A DNA stretch of 64,000 nucleotides, from assembly GCA_024195265.1 (NCBI GenBank), contig JAJLRJ010000013.1:815403-879402 (forward strand). The letters are read 5' to 3'. Each line of letters begins with the position of its first letter. Within the stretch, counting starts at the first letter, position 1. A program made the position numbers and the translations under genes. Below are positions 24,001 through 36,239 of this stretch, piece by piece. The notes below the pieces were generated by a model. That model worked only from the letters and a program-made list of their open reading frames with translations, ran no database searches and had not been told where the DNA came from. This DNA comes from Dendrophyllia cribrosa. Lineage: Eukaryota; Cnidaria; Anthozoa; Scleractinia; Dendrophylliidae.

Positions 24001-24713
24001 AATACAGTACTGACCTGGAGAAAATAAAAGTTTCGATTAAGTTACGGGTTTAAGGTTGTTAAACAGAAAGGGACCTTGCTCGAGGACGAGTGCGCGCGAA
24101 CTATACATTTTCGTCAAAAGGAAAGTAAAGGAAAGGAACTCGGGGGGGATGAGACCCTGCGTGCGTGCCACCCACTTTGGCTAAAACATCCCTGCGCCTT
24201 GTCCCAAGTATTTAAACTAGCTCAAGTTTAAGGAATAATTCCGGGAACTTGCTTCTTCAAATTATGTTTGTCCCTTCCCTTGTTTATTGTTATTAAGAGT
24301 AATCTCGACTGCGACCAAACTAAGAAATCGAGATCAAGATCTCTTCTTAAATTCTCTTGATTACCGGTAAGCATTCCCTATCAACATGCTGTGGACTAAA
24401 CTTTAAAATTAATTATTATGTTAACAAAAATGCTTACTTTATAAACGAGCAATGTATGTTTGTTATTCACCTGAAGGCCAAGTGGAATTGTTTATATCGC
24501 TTGTTCTATTAGTCTTCATACAGAATGATCTGTTTACTTTCTTGCTATCTACTTCTCCATCAAGGTGAAATTCAGCCGACTTTGAGTTGTTTGAATAGTC
24601 ACCATTCATGTCTTGAGATCTCCATCCAGTCTTCCACTGAAAGCCGTCCGCCCAAGGACACCCGGATGTAGGTTTAGGTATCCCGTATGTGCCAGATGGC
24701 CATCCAATGCTGT
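21047..24713 (-). CDS. Gene 2: ApeC-CUB ectodomain exons, no transmembrane exon seen
   Basis: Four in-frame exons: ApeC part 1 (24471-24713), ApeC part 2 (23634-24014), CUB (21549-21899) and stalk (21047-21199). Compared with gene 1, one codon is added in the first exon and two are lost in the second, all by multiples of three, which suggests recent origin or selection to keep the frame. Hallmarks include GTYGIPKPTSGCPWADG, FCCKIDGDKNEP, EWIYYDTED and PTIYYCYYRG. Below 21047 the homology with gene 1 stops and a palindrome array begins, so the transmembrane and juxtamembrane exons are missing or moved. Either the product is secreted or shortened, or the gene is dying. The kinase exons at 14442-18383 may have been its cytoplasmic end. 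No signal-peptide exon was recognised. Confidence 0.7.
22098..22140. repeat. TTAGGG tract with inverted CCCTAA
   Basis: Three to four TTAGGG units followed by CTAACCCTAAC in the CUB-ApeC intron of gene 2; expanded relative to gene 1. Confidence 0.8.
23096..23528. mobile_element. Nested foldback elements in the ApeC-CUB intron of gene 2
   Basis: GAGTCCTTAAGTGATGACGT at 23098 is mirrored at 23393 with arms of about 75 bp. A second pair built on GACGCAGAGCAGGAAAAAAC (23194-23225 and 23492-23523) overlaps it. Confidence 0.8.
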
Positions 24714-24730
24714 CTGTAAATAATTCATTA

Positions 24731-24963
24731 TTAAAGGGGCATCATCACGAGGTTCCACGCGCGGCACTGTTCACTATTCCTGCACCGGAATTTTGGATAT
24801 ATCACTGTTTAAAGTGATTTTTTTCTTTCTTCCGGCTATCAAAACGGATTTTTTGATTCAACAAATACCTCCACTTCTCGACGGCCTTTTTGAATTTGCG
24901 GAATCAAACTTGAAAACGTGGGCCGACGTTTTCAAGTTTCGACCTCGTGATACTGCCCCTTTA
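24731..24963. mobile_element. MITE, 233 bp
   Basis: Ends TTAAAGGGGCA...TCACGAGG and complement, close upstream of gene 2's first seen exon. Not present at the corresponding place of gene 1. Confidence 0.8.
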
Positions 24964-25384
24964 AGACTTAGGGCGCTTACATTTCTCAGAACCCCACCCC
25001 CACCCTGGGGAGGGTCTTCGATATCATGAAAAATTACGGGGGTGCTGGTCGTACCTTTTAGGGGTCATGCTAAAATCTAAGATGACCACTGTTAGAATTA
25101 TCGCGGTACCTTTTAGGGTATTGAGCCGAAAAATATGACAGAATATGACATGTGTTGTTTACATATATTTGAGCCATGCCTATCAAACAAGATCCTGGCC
25201 GGCCAGACCGCTCAATTTATAACTAGATCTAGACTTCGGCTTTTAGAAGACCTGTTCCTACAATTCGTTCAAAATGATGCATACTATGTCCGAATTGACC
25301 AGTATGGCCGGCTATAGTTGTCGATTCAAAGCTTAAAGCCTAATTATCAAACCTAACAATGGAGTGCTCTGTATGTTTTTTTTT

Positions 25385-25482
25385 TTAACAAATAGAAGAA
25401 GCTTGCTCGCAGTGTAAACAACCCCTCAGTCTGGTAGAATACCAGACTGAGGGGTTGTTTACACTGCGAGCAAGCTGCGAGG
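25385..25482. repeat. Perfect small palindrome
   Basis: GCTTGCTCGCAGTGTAAACA and its complement flank AGTCTGGTAGAATACCAGACT. Copy A at 7040-7090 has only the left half, so the palindrome formed in copy B or one arm was lost from A. Confidence 0.85.
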
Positions 25483-25911
25483 GGCGTTTGTGGGAGTTTT
25501 ATTTCATGGATTGGCGATTTTTTGTGTTTTGCGGGAACAATTTTTTTGCGGTTTTATAAGAGATGAATGAAATTTCTGCTGCGAACTAATCAGTTGCGAC
25601 TTTTATTACTTGTTAACTTACGTACGCTCTTTATATAACTATTTAGAGACATTTCAATGAGTTCTTAAGGACATCATCTATTTAATCTCATCATTCCTTT
25701 ACTACGTAACATATTGGTTCAACCAAATGATGAACTTATGTTAAATATTTAACCTGTTTAAACGGGCCATTCAAGAAGAAAACCTTATAAGTTACAATTT
25801 TCATTATTTATGATTGGAAATTTTACCTGTTGAGACGAGATGAAAGTGATTACGATATCTGTCATATTTCTGTGATATTTCCTTTTCGAGCCGTACAAAA
25901 TCGATATCACA

Positions 25912-26250
25912 TCCCGGATTCCCGGGGGGGGGGGGGGTACTCCCGACAATTTAGGATAGGTGTGTGCCGCCAAGGTTCTCAAACCCTGACCCTATTTAAG
26001 GATAGAAAATCGAGATTTGATACCCTTTTTAAGGCCTAGTTGTAACAGACCATATATTTTTCGTTTTGTGCGTTGGGGTGGATACTGCAATTTAGTGACC
26101 CTATATAAGGAATATCTAAGGACCACAATACCAAAAATACCAAAAAGGATACCCTATTTAAGGACTGAGCACCTAAAAAAACCCTACCCTATCGGGCGGC
26201 ACATACCTATATAGCGTATATAAGGGAGTACCACCCCCCTTCCCCCCGGG
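25912..26250. mobile_element. MITE with 8-bp target duplication, hAT-like
   Basis: Flanked by TATCACAT on both sides (25904-25911 and 26251-26258). Copy A has one TATCACAT and no insert, an empty-site comparison that proves insertion. Ends are G/C-rich inverted repeats (CCCGGGGGG...GTACTCCC). Eight-bp duplications are usual for hAT elements; assignment is inference. Confidence 0.8.
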
Positions 26251-26569
26251 TATCACATACATACCTGATGTTTCTAAACGAAACTTACAGAAGGATTATT
26301 TTATCAGGAATACAGTTTCCCACATGAACATCTCGCCCTTTAATTCTTGTATTTCGTCCAATGTTTCGAAAGAAACGAAATATGTAAAGGTTACATTTAT
26401 TCTTGATCAAAACAGTATTACTTCCTCATATAAACGTGCGTTACTATTCTAGATATGTGAAGGAAAACTAATTTAGACTGACAGACTGACTTGCACAAAT
26501 TACTCGGGTTTTATACAAAGTGTACAAAAATGATATTTTTGTGACATTTTCCATGAAATATAATTATCA

Positions 26570-26705
26570 TTATTTCTGACCATGGTTGGCAATGTACCAT
26601 GGTCAAGGCTTTTCTTGGACCATGGTCAGACACCATGGTCTCAACACAGCCAACCATGGTCAACCATGGTTGACACTGAAAAATTATGGTACCATGGTCA
26701 TCCTG
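26570..26705. repeat. CCATGGT-rich simple repeat
   Basis: Many copies of ACCATGGTC, a palindromic word, over about 130 bp; not in copy A. Confidence 0.7.
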
Positions 26706-27250
26706 ACGCCGGGGTTAAGAGATGAATGAAATTTCTGCTGGGAACTAATCAGTTGCGACTTTTATTACTTGTTAAGTTACGTACGCTCTTTATATAACTA
26801 CTTAGAGACATTTCAGTGAGTTCTTAAGGACAGACGCACTACAAAATGAAACAAAAAACCTACCCCTGCCCTCTGCCACGCTCAAGAAAAAACTGTTATT
26901 TCTATGCCACGACCTGTAATATGTATCTATTGGTTTACGAGAATGTAAAATTTGAATTGCAAAAAGTAATAGTCGATCAGAATATGCTTTGTTTGACTGA
27001 ATGGAGTAAATTTTTGCGGAGTATTATTCAGTGAGAGTTTTTTTCTGTGTGGGAACATTTTTGCGGATCGAGTGCAATCCTCAAAATCCGCAAAAATTTC
27101 ATGGTACACGGTTAAGTTATGAACCTTCAAATAGCTAAGTCACGTATCATGAATCAGTACTACTATCATAAAACAAGTATTATTGAGACCTCTTTTTCAG
27201 TATGCCGTTTGCACTCGTTTTTTATATTTTTTGTTTATTTATCATGCTTT

Positions 27251-29136
27251 ATTGCGTCGACGAAGGAGACGCTTCCTAATCTTGTCGGCTAAGCGGAACG
27301 AATCGAGAAATGTGTCGGTACCAAATTTGCGCCATTTTGAAACGTCACAATAGTATCCAGCATTCTTAGCGCGTCGTCTAGGCTAAGCGGAACGAATCGA
27401 GAAAAGTGTCGGTACCAAATCTGCGCCATTTTGAAACGTCACAATAGTATCCAGCATCGCGTGGAAATCAGGCATCATCCTGGGGAGCTGGGGTTTCGAA
27501 ATGTCACATGTGAATAATCTATTTGTCTTGATTTAGTTTCGGATATTTTCCCGATTTTGGAATCGTACGGCTCAATATTTCAATGCCTAGTAAAAGTACG
27601 CAGTGGAAAAATTGGACGAAGGTTCTTCTCCGGACCAAGTAAGTTGTTGGGTCTTTTTGGAATCAAGCAAGAAGTTACAGATTTTCCTCGCTGCCGTTCT
27701 GGTATGTTTTGAATGTTCTATCTTGATTTTGCTGTGGTTCTCTGCCTGATTTGGGAAGCTTTCACCTAAATACCGACGTCGTTCTTCGCGATGTTCTACG
27801 GTACGGTGCAATTCGCTAATGTCTTGTAGCAATAATTCACTGACCGGCCGCGCCAGGCGAACGCAGATTATTTAACTTTACAGTGCTCGAAATTGCGCCT
27901 GTATCGGGCGCATTTGCGACTAAAGATTTCGCAGTTTTGTGACTAAAATTTGTCTAGCTAATAAAGGAATTATATTCAACAGTCTTGTGTCTTACTTGCA
28001 ACAGGGGCACCCAACGACCGAATGTTTCCAAATACGTCAGAAATGTCTAATATGTATTTCTCTATGCTTTAGAAGCCTGTTTGGTTAATTTGAAGCTGCC
28101 CTAAAAAATATTTATCTGTTCGGATATCTTAGGGGAACTTTGGTCGCTTCGAAAGTTCTAGGGGGCTTTTTTTTCTCATCCGAAAGTTTTAGCTATACTG
28201 ATGGGTATTTTCGAAAGTTCAAGGACATGGAGTAGCCAATACTTTCATAAGAAAATTTGAGGGGAAATTATTTTTATACTTGTGCGTATAGCAATTTAGC
28301 GAAAATACTAGGCAATATAAATGCTCATCCGAATATTATAGGCGTAAAACCTATTCATCCGAAAACGTTAGGGGGTGTAAATTATACGAATGGCACTGAG
28401 TCCTTCCTTATGGTTCCAAACAGCAGGATCTTAACTCAGTTGTTCTACTGCATTCATATGCAGGATTCATCTTTGTTCCGTTTGTTTTGTTTGTTTTAGC
28501 GGACAAAAAAAACATTCGAAAATTATGAGACATAAAATTATTTCCGAAAATTCTAGGGCAACTTCATGGTTTTCGCATTATTTCCGAAAATTCTAGGGCA
28601 ACTTCGTGATTTTCCGAAAAACCTCGAAAAGTCTAGGGAATCGCTCGGTGAAATTTTTCGAAATTTTTAGCCAACCTTCCATCCGAACAGATATTGCACC
28701 GAAACATTTCGTTGGGTGCCCCTGTTGCAATTGGTAGTTGTAATTTTATCCGAAAAATCTTGCGAAATTTCACGTTGAATGTTGCGTGACTTAAACGTCG
28801 AAATTTCTCATTTCCGGTTTCGGTATTGGTACATGTACTGAGGAGTATGATTTCAGAATCGGAGAAATAACCGAAATGAAATCAAGACAAATATACTATT
28901 TATATGTCGGAAAAATCTGAGACCTTTCGGAGTACACAGCACGGCAGGATTTTGCCCGATTCCACGGCGATAGCGTGAATTTGTTTGATGACGGCCCGAC
29001 GTTTTTGCCTGCGTGACATATCTCGCGACATAGCTCTTTTCAACAGTGGCTGAATTAATTCATGAAACTGAGGTACTAGGCTAAGACGAGGTGCCACGGA
29101 ATAAGGAGACGCACTATAATCTATGATTACTACTAG
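27251..29136. mobile_element. 1.9-kb composite insertion in copy B
   Basis: Copy A passes without it near 9180. It contains a direct repeat of about 75 bp (GCTAAGCGGAACGAATCGAG at 27290 and 27377) and an inner inverted-repeat element. Two short minus-strand ORFs (27587-27832, 28900-29097) resemble nothing I recognise. Confidence 0.6.
27996..28731. mobile_element. Terminal-inverted-repeat element, about 735 bp
   Basis: Ends TTGCAACAGGGGCACCCAAC and complement. The interior repeats CCGAAAATTCTAGGG-like words in both orientations. Confidence 0.85.
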
Positions 29137-30789
29137 TTTATATTTTATATGTTATCGAGGTATATTAATTGTTTAAATGGCCCGATTACTGCGTTAAGGT
29201 CAGTGCGAAAGTAATCGGACACTGCTGTAGTAAGTGATATGCCCGATTATTTCCGGAATTTATTTTATCCTGAAACATTAAATTTTCCACCATGATCGCC
29301 GATTAAAGCCACAGATAGATTTAGCTCATAGATTTATATCATGTCAAGGTTTAGAAACACTAACTTCCGATAACAGCTTCCAGTTATCGATAAATCCTAG
29401 AAATTTTCAACAGAGGGTTTAATACTACATTATGATCGAACAGACATTTATGTCACACAATTCCGAACAAATATTCAAACACCTTCAACACGGTCCAACA
29501 TTTGAGAGAACAAAGAAAAGTTGGAGCGATATTGAATCAAAATTTAGACCAAGTTGAATCAGTGACGGTTTCAACACACTTTCGATTTCAACAACAATCA
29601 ACACGTTTCAACACTGCATGTTAAAAGATCACCTATTTAATTTCATCATTCCTTCACTACGTAAAATATTGGTTCAACCAAATGATGAACTTATGTTAAA
29701 TATTTAACCCGTTTAAACGGGTCATTCAAGAAGAAAACCTTATAAGAAGTATAATTTTCATTATTAATGATTGGAAATTTTACCTGTTGAAACGAGATGA
29801 AAGTGATTACATATTTCTGTGATATTCCCTTCTCGAGTCGTACAAAATCAATATCGTCACATACATACCTGATGTTTCTAAACGAAACACAAGGATTATC
29901 AGGCATACAGTTTCCCACATGAACATCTCGCCCTTTTTTGTATTTCGTCCAATGTTTCGAAAGAAACGAAATATGTGAAGGCTACATTCATTCTTGATCA
30001 AAACAGTATTACTTCCTCATAACGTGCGTTACTATTCTAGATAATTATTAACGGAGAATGTCATGTATGCGAATAAGAAGGCGGGGGGGGGGGGGGGGGG
30101 GGGGGGAGGGGGGATGGGGGGCGGGGGTAGTCAAAATGTTAGAGAATGAATTTTTAGGTCCTTCGGGGTAGGGGGCCTTCCCTGGATTCAGGCCACTGCC
30201 AATGCCAACCTCGTTCCCAGGGTCTCTCTTCTTGTGTGTGTGTTTCGTACTGAATTAATGTTAGACCAGGAAAGCGTTGGCAGTTTAAATAATAAAAATA
30301 ACAGATCACTTTTATAGCGCCGGCCTATACAATACACTTCTAAGCGCTTTACCATCAGCTAAAGATAAGTACTACAGTGGACCCTCCATGTGCGACCACC
30401 CCTCCTAAGCGACCACCTCTGCTAAGCGACCACCTCTGCTAAGAGACCACTTTACCAAAATACCAAGTTTCTTCCAGTTAAATCACTATAGTCGAAACCT
30501 CTCCTAAGCGACCACCTCTTCTAAGCGACCACTTTGCCAAAATACCAAATTTCTTCCAGTCAAATCACTATAGTCCAAACCCCTGTAAACTTTATTTACG
30601 TGTCAAAAAACCTTATAGTTTGGGATAAAATCCATACTAATGTGGGAACACAAATAGTCTACAACTAAAAAGTATATAGAAAAACCTTTGGATACAGACC
30701 GAGGTCCACACGACGCAGAAATTAAACTTGCTGGTAGTTGCCGGATCTTTCTTGTGAAAGATCTCGTGCCAGGCGTCACTTGAATGTGA

Positions 30790-30950
30790 AAATACAAAAC
30801 TGAATGCAAGGCTGGCACTACGGCAAAGGGCAGATTTAGTAATGCTAATTGTTTTCCTCAGTGAGGAAGACTAGTACTATTAGTCGAAATATTGGCCATT
30901 AATAAATCTGCCCTTTGCCGTAGTGCCAGCCTTGCATTCAGTTTTGTATT
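30790..30950. mobile_element. Foldback element with ACTAGT-rich loop
   Basis: CAAAACTGAATGCAAGGCTG and its complement flank a short loop. Relatives occur at 48784-48952 (complete) and 12870-13020 (left part only), so it is a family of at least three in the window. Confidence 0.85.
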
Positions 30951-30957
30951 TTTAAAA

Positions 30958-30958
30958 A

Positions 30959-31002
<44 letters not shown>
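30958..31002. repeat. (TA)n microsatellite
   Basis: About 20 TA units directly after the foldback arm. Confidence 0.95.
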
Positions 31003-31006
<4 letters not shown>

Positions 31007-31723
31007 TACAGCCGTACTAGCTACTAATGACTAAAATTTCACTAAGGTAATTATAAGAAATTAGGATTGGGAAAAAACCCAAACTATGTAGGGGGCGCTG
31101 CTAAGCGAACGTGACCACTTTCAACGCTGGTGATTTGAATTTTTCTGTTGTTTTAAACCTCTGGTCAGCGACCACTCGCCCATATTTTGATGTCACGGCA
31201 GGCGCAAATTGAATAATGCGTTACAGCAAGTTTAATAAAACGAAACTTTTTGTCCCTTGCATCAAAAGTTCAATATGATACAATATTTTGCGCTCTGTAC
31301 ATTAAAACTAGCAGTGATCGGAGATTATGGAGACGCGTTCGAAGGAATTTCCGGAGGAAATGAGCCCCTGAAAATAGCAATAGGGGCGGCCATTTGGAAG
31401 ACCGGACACCAAAAATCTCAAATTTTACTGCTTGCAAGGCACAGGGAAACCAACACGAAATTAGAATTGCGTTCTTTGAACGCGATTACTATAGATTCAT
31501 ACGATTCAAAGTTAGGATCTCTGTGGTCTGACCTCCCGTTGGCTTTGCATTTTGGGTGGTCGCTTAGGGAGGTTCAAAACTGTAGTGAAATCTAATATAC
31601 AACGTCTAATATATGCATGAATATTGCTAATTTATGGAATAATATTGTTACTTTATGCATAAATTTTGTTAATTTATGCATGAATTTTGATAATTTATGC
31701 ATGAAAGAAATCAGTAGTGATTA

Positions 31724-31907
31724 ACAAATAGGTTCCATTTTGCCGTGTGTCTGTTCAGTTATAGATCACAGATGACGTCAAAATGTGGTAAGAACAAAAA
31801 CGTGGCACACGAGCCGCAGACGAGTGTGTCACTGATGTTATTACCACATTTTGATGTCTTCTGTGATCTATAACTGAACATACACACGGCAAAATAGAAT
31901 CTATTTG
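31724..31907. mobile_element. Foldback MITE, 184 bp
   Basis: CAAATAGGTTCCATTTTGCC and complement, arms of about 75 bp. Absent from copy A. Confidence 0.85.
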
Positions 31908-32397
31908 TTTTATACAAAGAACAGAAAAGTAAGAAGAAGAGTAAAATTACGAACTTGCCTCGTAGCGCTCGACTGTTCGAAGATTTGTCCCAGTTTAGGT
32001 ATTTTTCAAGTCGCCAAGAACACTTTTCGTCTTGGTTTCCTCTTTTTCTTGCTCGTAAACAGCTCCTGCTAAACATTTTATAAGGCTTTCACTTGCCCAA
32101 TCCAGAATAATCTCGCAAACATTTTCAAAACTGTGCGCCACGTTGGACAAAACAAAGCAAACAATTTTTCTATGACGTCAGCCGTGCGTCTGTACTCTGA
32201 TAGATCATAGGCAACGACCAATCACTGAGCGCGTAGTATTCAGTTCATTGTATAAAATCTAATATACAGCGTCTTATATATGCATTAATATTACTAAATT
32301 ATGTATGAATATTGCTGAAATCATCATCATCATCATAAGCTTAATACAATATGGAAAAGAAGTAATACTAAAAAGCGAGCCGAAGCAAATACGTGTT

Positions 32398-32852
32398 AAA
32401 GTGCCTATCACCCCTAGAAAGATATTTTCAGAATTAACTCTATGTACATTGAATAGTTGAATGGTAAAATATTTCTTGTTTTGAACGTCGCGTTAGTGAG
32501 TTATAGAGATTTGAAATTACAAAATGCTAATTAGATGACGTCAACCCGGGAATCATAATCAACTACTTGTTTTCACCTCCAAGTAATATTTTTTACGAAT
32601 CAATCGACTATCCACAGTTAAATTTTAGTATTTATCAAATTATTATCCTCAAGCTGTAAACTGCGCATTGTAAATTGGCGTAGAAATAATGGCACAGTCC
32701 CGGGTTGACGTCATCTAATTAGCATTTTGCAAATTCAAATCTCTATAACTCACAAACGCGACGTTCAAAACAAGAAATATTTTACCATTCAACTATTCAA
32801 TGTACATAGAGCTGATTCTGAAAATAACATTCTAGGGGTGATGGGCACTTTA
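32398..32852. mobile_element. Inverted-repeat element, arms about 155 bp
   Basis: Starts AAAGTGCCTATCACCCCTAG, ends with its complement; arms also share CCCGGGTTGACGTCAT next to the loop. Copy B only. Confidence 0.9.
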
Positions 32853-33168
32853 AGCTTGTTCTTAAATGTAGTTATTGTAACTGAAACATATCTCTTTACA
32901 GTGTCTTTAGAGACTGTAAGAACGGAAAACAACAACTTTGCTTCGTTGTGTAAACGTTTTCCCTATTTTAATAACACCAAACTGAAAAAATGTTGTCGGC
33001 AAAAAAAGAAAACTATAAACTATACGACACAATGGAATTCTGGAAACAAGGCAAATAAGGCTCGTTAACATTTCATATATCGATATTTTAACATAAACCA
33101 TAAACGATACGACACAATGGAATTCTGGAAACAAGACAAATAATGCTTGTTGACATTTCATATACAGC

Positions 33169-33787
33169 TATTTCAATTAACGTTGTCGGATGAAAGCTCA
33201 AAGCCTACAAGCCAAGGCCGCAAGGTGGTATGGTAGTTGTCAATAGACATTCTATTTTTCCGGTTGGCAGTGCGGGTGCGACGGGAAAATGACGTTTGTC
33301 TCCGTGTTCTTACGAAACAAAAACAGACGCGAATCTTATTGCCTTCGATCGAAGCGTTCCTTTCTTTGACAGTGTGGAGAGATTAAAGCATTAGGGAGCT
33401 TAAGGAGCCATAATGTCGACGGCAGAGAGAACGGCACAAAACAATAGGTTTAATGAGCGAAAAGATGCCTCTGCACGTGCGTTTTACATTTTGGTACATT
33501 TCTTTGCCGCTCCCTGCAAAACAACAACGTCAAATGATCAAATTATAGGTTATGTGGAGAACAATAAACACACGACGGTTAATTTTTTCTTTTCTCTCTT
33601 TGAACTTGAAAGACGTCCCTACAAATTAAGCTCCCGGACAGTCCAGTCACGTTAGACAAACAAATTGGAACAACTGCCTTTGCTTCAGCTTTCAATTGTT
33701 GATTTTGGTAAATTTATGCATAAAAACCCCATATTACTTTGCGGTCTTGGCTTTAAGCTTTTTCATCCGACAACGTTAGTTGAAATA
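33169..33787. mobile_element. TIR element, 619 bp, with a small ORF
   Basis: TTCAATTAACGTTGTCGGAT at the left and its complement at the right; copy A has no insert near 13520. The interior is less AT-rich and holds an 80-codon plus-strand ORF (33413-33655) of unknown meaning, possibly captured host sequence. Confidence 0.7.
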
Positions 33788-35319
33788 GTTGTATCGACAT
33801 TTAAAATCTATTCCTTCTTAAAAGATTTAAAGAGGATGATTTTGAGCACACTGCGTTATAAAAATGTACAATTTATTTGTGAACACAAGACGTTTTTTCT
33901 TCTTCCCAGAAAATCATTCGATCGTATGTTTTGTCACGCACACTGAAGAGTCTGCAGTCAGTCAATCAGTACCGTCGTACCATGCGGCCGTATGGCACAT
34001 ACTAAAACATCAAATCGTCCACATTCTCGTAGAGTTTGGTGTCGTAATCTTGCATGTTAATATATGTCTGTTAAAAATAAAAACCATAAAATTAATCAAT
34101 TATTTTAAAATTGAAATGTATCCCAGTTTTTCGATACATGCATGGAGATATCAACTATTTTACTAGGCATGCGTGGAATTATAAGCAATAACAGCAAAAG
34201 AGGAGGTGGTGATCAGCAAAAGGTGATGTCAAATTAACATCGACCTTCAGGGGGTCGGACACCTTATTAAGAATTATATAACGTAAAAAATGGATTAAAC
34301 TGGTAAGCTTGCAGTTGAGGTTGGAATTTTCTTGAGCAGCTTGGTGGTGCTGTAGTTAAGGTTAGGGTAGCCTAGGGTAGGGTTAGGGTAAGGGATAGGG
34401 TTCGGGTTCGATTTTCGGTGAGGATTTTATAATTTCCTTTTTATCCTTGAAGACAAAATTCTAAGTGTTGATATTACGTTATATATTCTCAATAAGGTGT
34501 CCAACCTACCGTAGGTCGATGTTAATTTGTCGCGAACTCAGCAAAAAGCTTTTCAATTAAAGTCAATCCAATTGATTAAAAAATAATGATTTTTTGATTT
34601 ATTCAGCCATATGACTCTTATTTTCGAGAGGTGAAATCCCTGGTTCGCTAGACTGAAGATCACTTCGTTTTGATAGGTTTGCCCGAAATCATTTCGCTAC
34701 ACAATAACGCATAATCCAATTGATTTTTTTTTTATTCAGCCATATTATACTCTTATTTTCGAGAGGCGAAACCCCTGGTTAGCTACACTGAAGATCACTT
34801 CGTTTTGCTAAGTTTGCCCGAAATCATTTCGGTACACAATAACACATACAAATATGATGTTTTTTGGTCATTAATTAATTCACCTTGTGCTGTTTTTCCA
34901 TTTCTTTCAACTCTTTTGTAAGATGTTGAAATGTCGGACGATCATAGGGTCTTCTTCCCAACAGTTTAGCATGATCTTGTGACTGGAAAAATGAAATATA
35001 TTCAACCGATAAAAGCCTAAAAAATATTTAGCTTTGGTTCCAAGTTGTGCGTGTCTCAAAACTCCCGATGTCATTTCGGGCCCGAAAGCTAAGTTTTACG
35101 TAGACATTAATTTGACAGGTTTCATCGCAGAAATGAATGCGTGGAGAAATTAAAAACACGTTTTCAAGTTTCTCAACAAAATCACTTGACATCGGTTTTC
35201 AGATTTCGTGCTGTGGTTACTTACCTTCATTTTCAGTATATTGTATTATCATATGACCCGTACGGCCCTGCGAACCTTTTCTTTGCAAAACCATTGATGA
35301 AAATCCTGTTTTTCGAGCA

Positions 35320-36085
35320 GGGGTGGTGTAGTGGTGAGAGTACTCGCCTCCCACCAATGTGGCCCGGGTTCGATTCCCGGCCGCCGATTTCCCTTTCGTA
35401 AACAAGCGATGCCATTTTTAACGGTCGATGCCATCATTAGCATTCATTGGTAACCAGGCCTTTTGTAATGGTCGATGCCATTTCTCTCTTGTTTATGCCT
35501 GGATTGGGATGAAAGTAGGCTATCATTATTAGATAAAACTGGGTTTAGGTAAAGCGATTATTAGATCTAAGCTATATTCGCGGTTAGGTAAGATCTAGGG
35601 TTAGGGTGACCCGTTATTGATATATGTTGTGGTTCAATTTTATCCTTGGTTCAAATTTTATTTTCCTTTGTTTAAAACTCATTAACAAGGATAAAATTGA
35701 ACCACAGCATATATATTAAGAAAAGCACCTTTTATAATTAAAATTTTCTTGGGTTTGCCGGATCAACCCAGTGGTCTAGTGGTAATATAAAGGAGAGATG
35801 CTAGCATGTAGAGGTTCCGGGTTCGATTCTAGGTAATGCAATTTTCTTTTTCTGATAGAAAAAAAAAATTCTAAAATTGGTGAAAAATTTTCTAAGTGTC
35901 GCTAAAATGGCATCGCTTGTTTACGAAAGGGAAAATTGCCCTGGCGTCATATGTGGGTTGAGTTTGTTGTTGATTCTCTCCTTGCTCCGAGAGGTTTTTC
36001 TCCGGGTACTCCGGTTTTCCCCTCTCCTCATAAACCAACACTTCCAAATTCCAATTCGATCTGGAATCCGAGGGCCGCAGGTTTG
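35320..36085 (+). mobile_element. tRNA-derived SINE, split by an insertion
   Basis: The head (35320-35387) resembles tRNA-Gly: A box TGGTGTAGTGGTGAGAG, anticodon region CTCCCACC, B box GGTTCGATTCC. The tRNA fold is imperfect and it lacks a proper acceptor pairing, so it is not called a tRNA gene. The SINE body resumes at about 35938 (GGCGTCATATGTGGGTTGAG, TCCGAGAGGTTTTTCTCCGG). About 60 bp of surrounding intron (starting TCGGTTTTCAGATTTCG) is repeated on both sides. Confidence 0.75.
35388..35934. mobile_element. TIR element nested in the SINE
   Basis: ATTTCCCTTTCGTAAACAAG at the left and its complement at the right, arms about 33 bp. Inside, 35775-35836 has a second tRNA-like promoter (TGGTCTAGTGGTAAT and GGGTTCGATTC), so a tRNA-type sequence is nested in a DNA element nested in a SINE. 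Confidence 0.7.
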
Positions 36086-36239
36086 TATCGGTTTTCAGAT
36101 TTCGTGCTGTGGTTACCCTCATTAACTGCTCGTTTACAATATAGTGTATTATTTCCTGTGAAGTTGTATATTCTATTCATGTAAACGTACAGGGCGTCAT
36201 ACACGTGTTTTGGTTTGAGCATCCTGTGGCCTTGACTAA

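Larger units (their letters stand above)
30373..31583. mobile_element. AAGCGACCAC element, copy B
   Basis: Same ends as 10592-11450, with fewer tandem units and two inner invaders: a foldback element near 30665-30957 and a (TA)n run. The 112-codon ORF at 31257-31595 lies in this element and is not considered a gene. Confidence 0.7.

Noticed and set aside
31257..31595. 112-codon plus-strand ORF
   Set aside because: Within the AAGCGACCAC element; its end overlaps the inverted terminal sequence and the frame is not kept in copy A.
35320..35387. tRNA-Gly gene
   Set aside because: A and B boxes are good but stems do not pair well and it is joined to a known type of SINE body, so it is called a SINE head.
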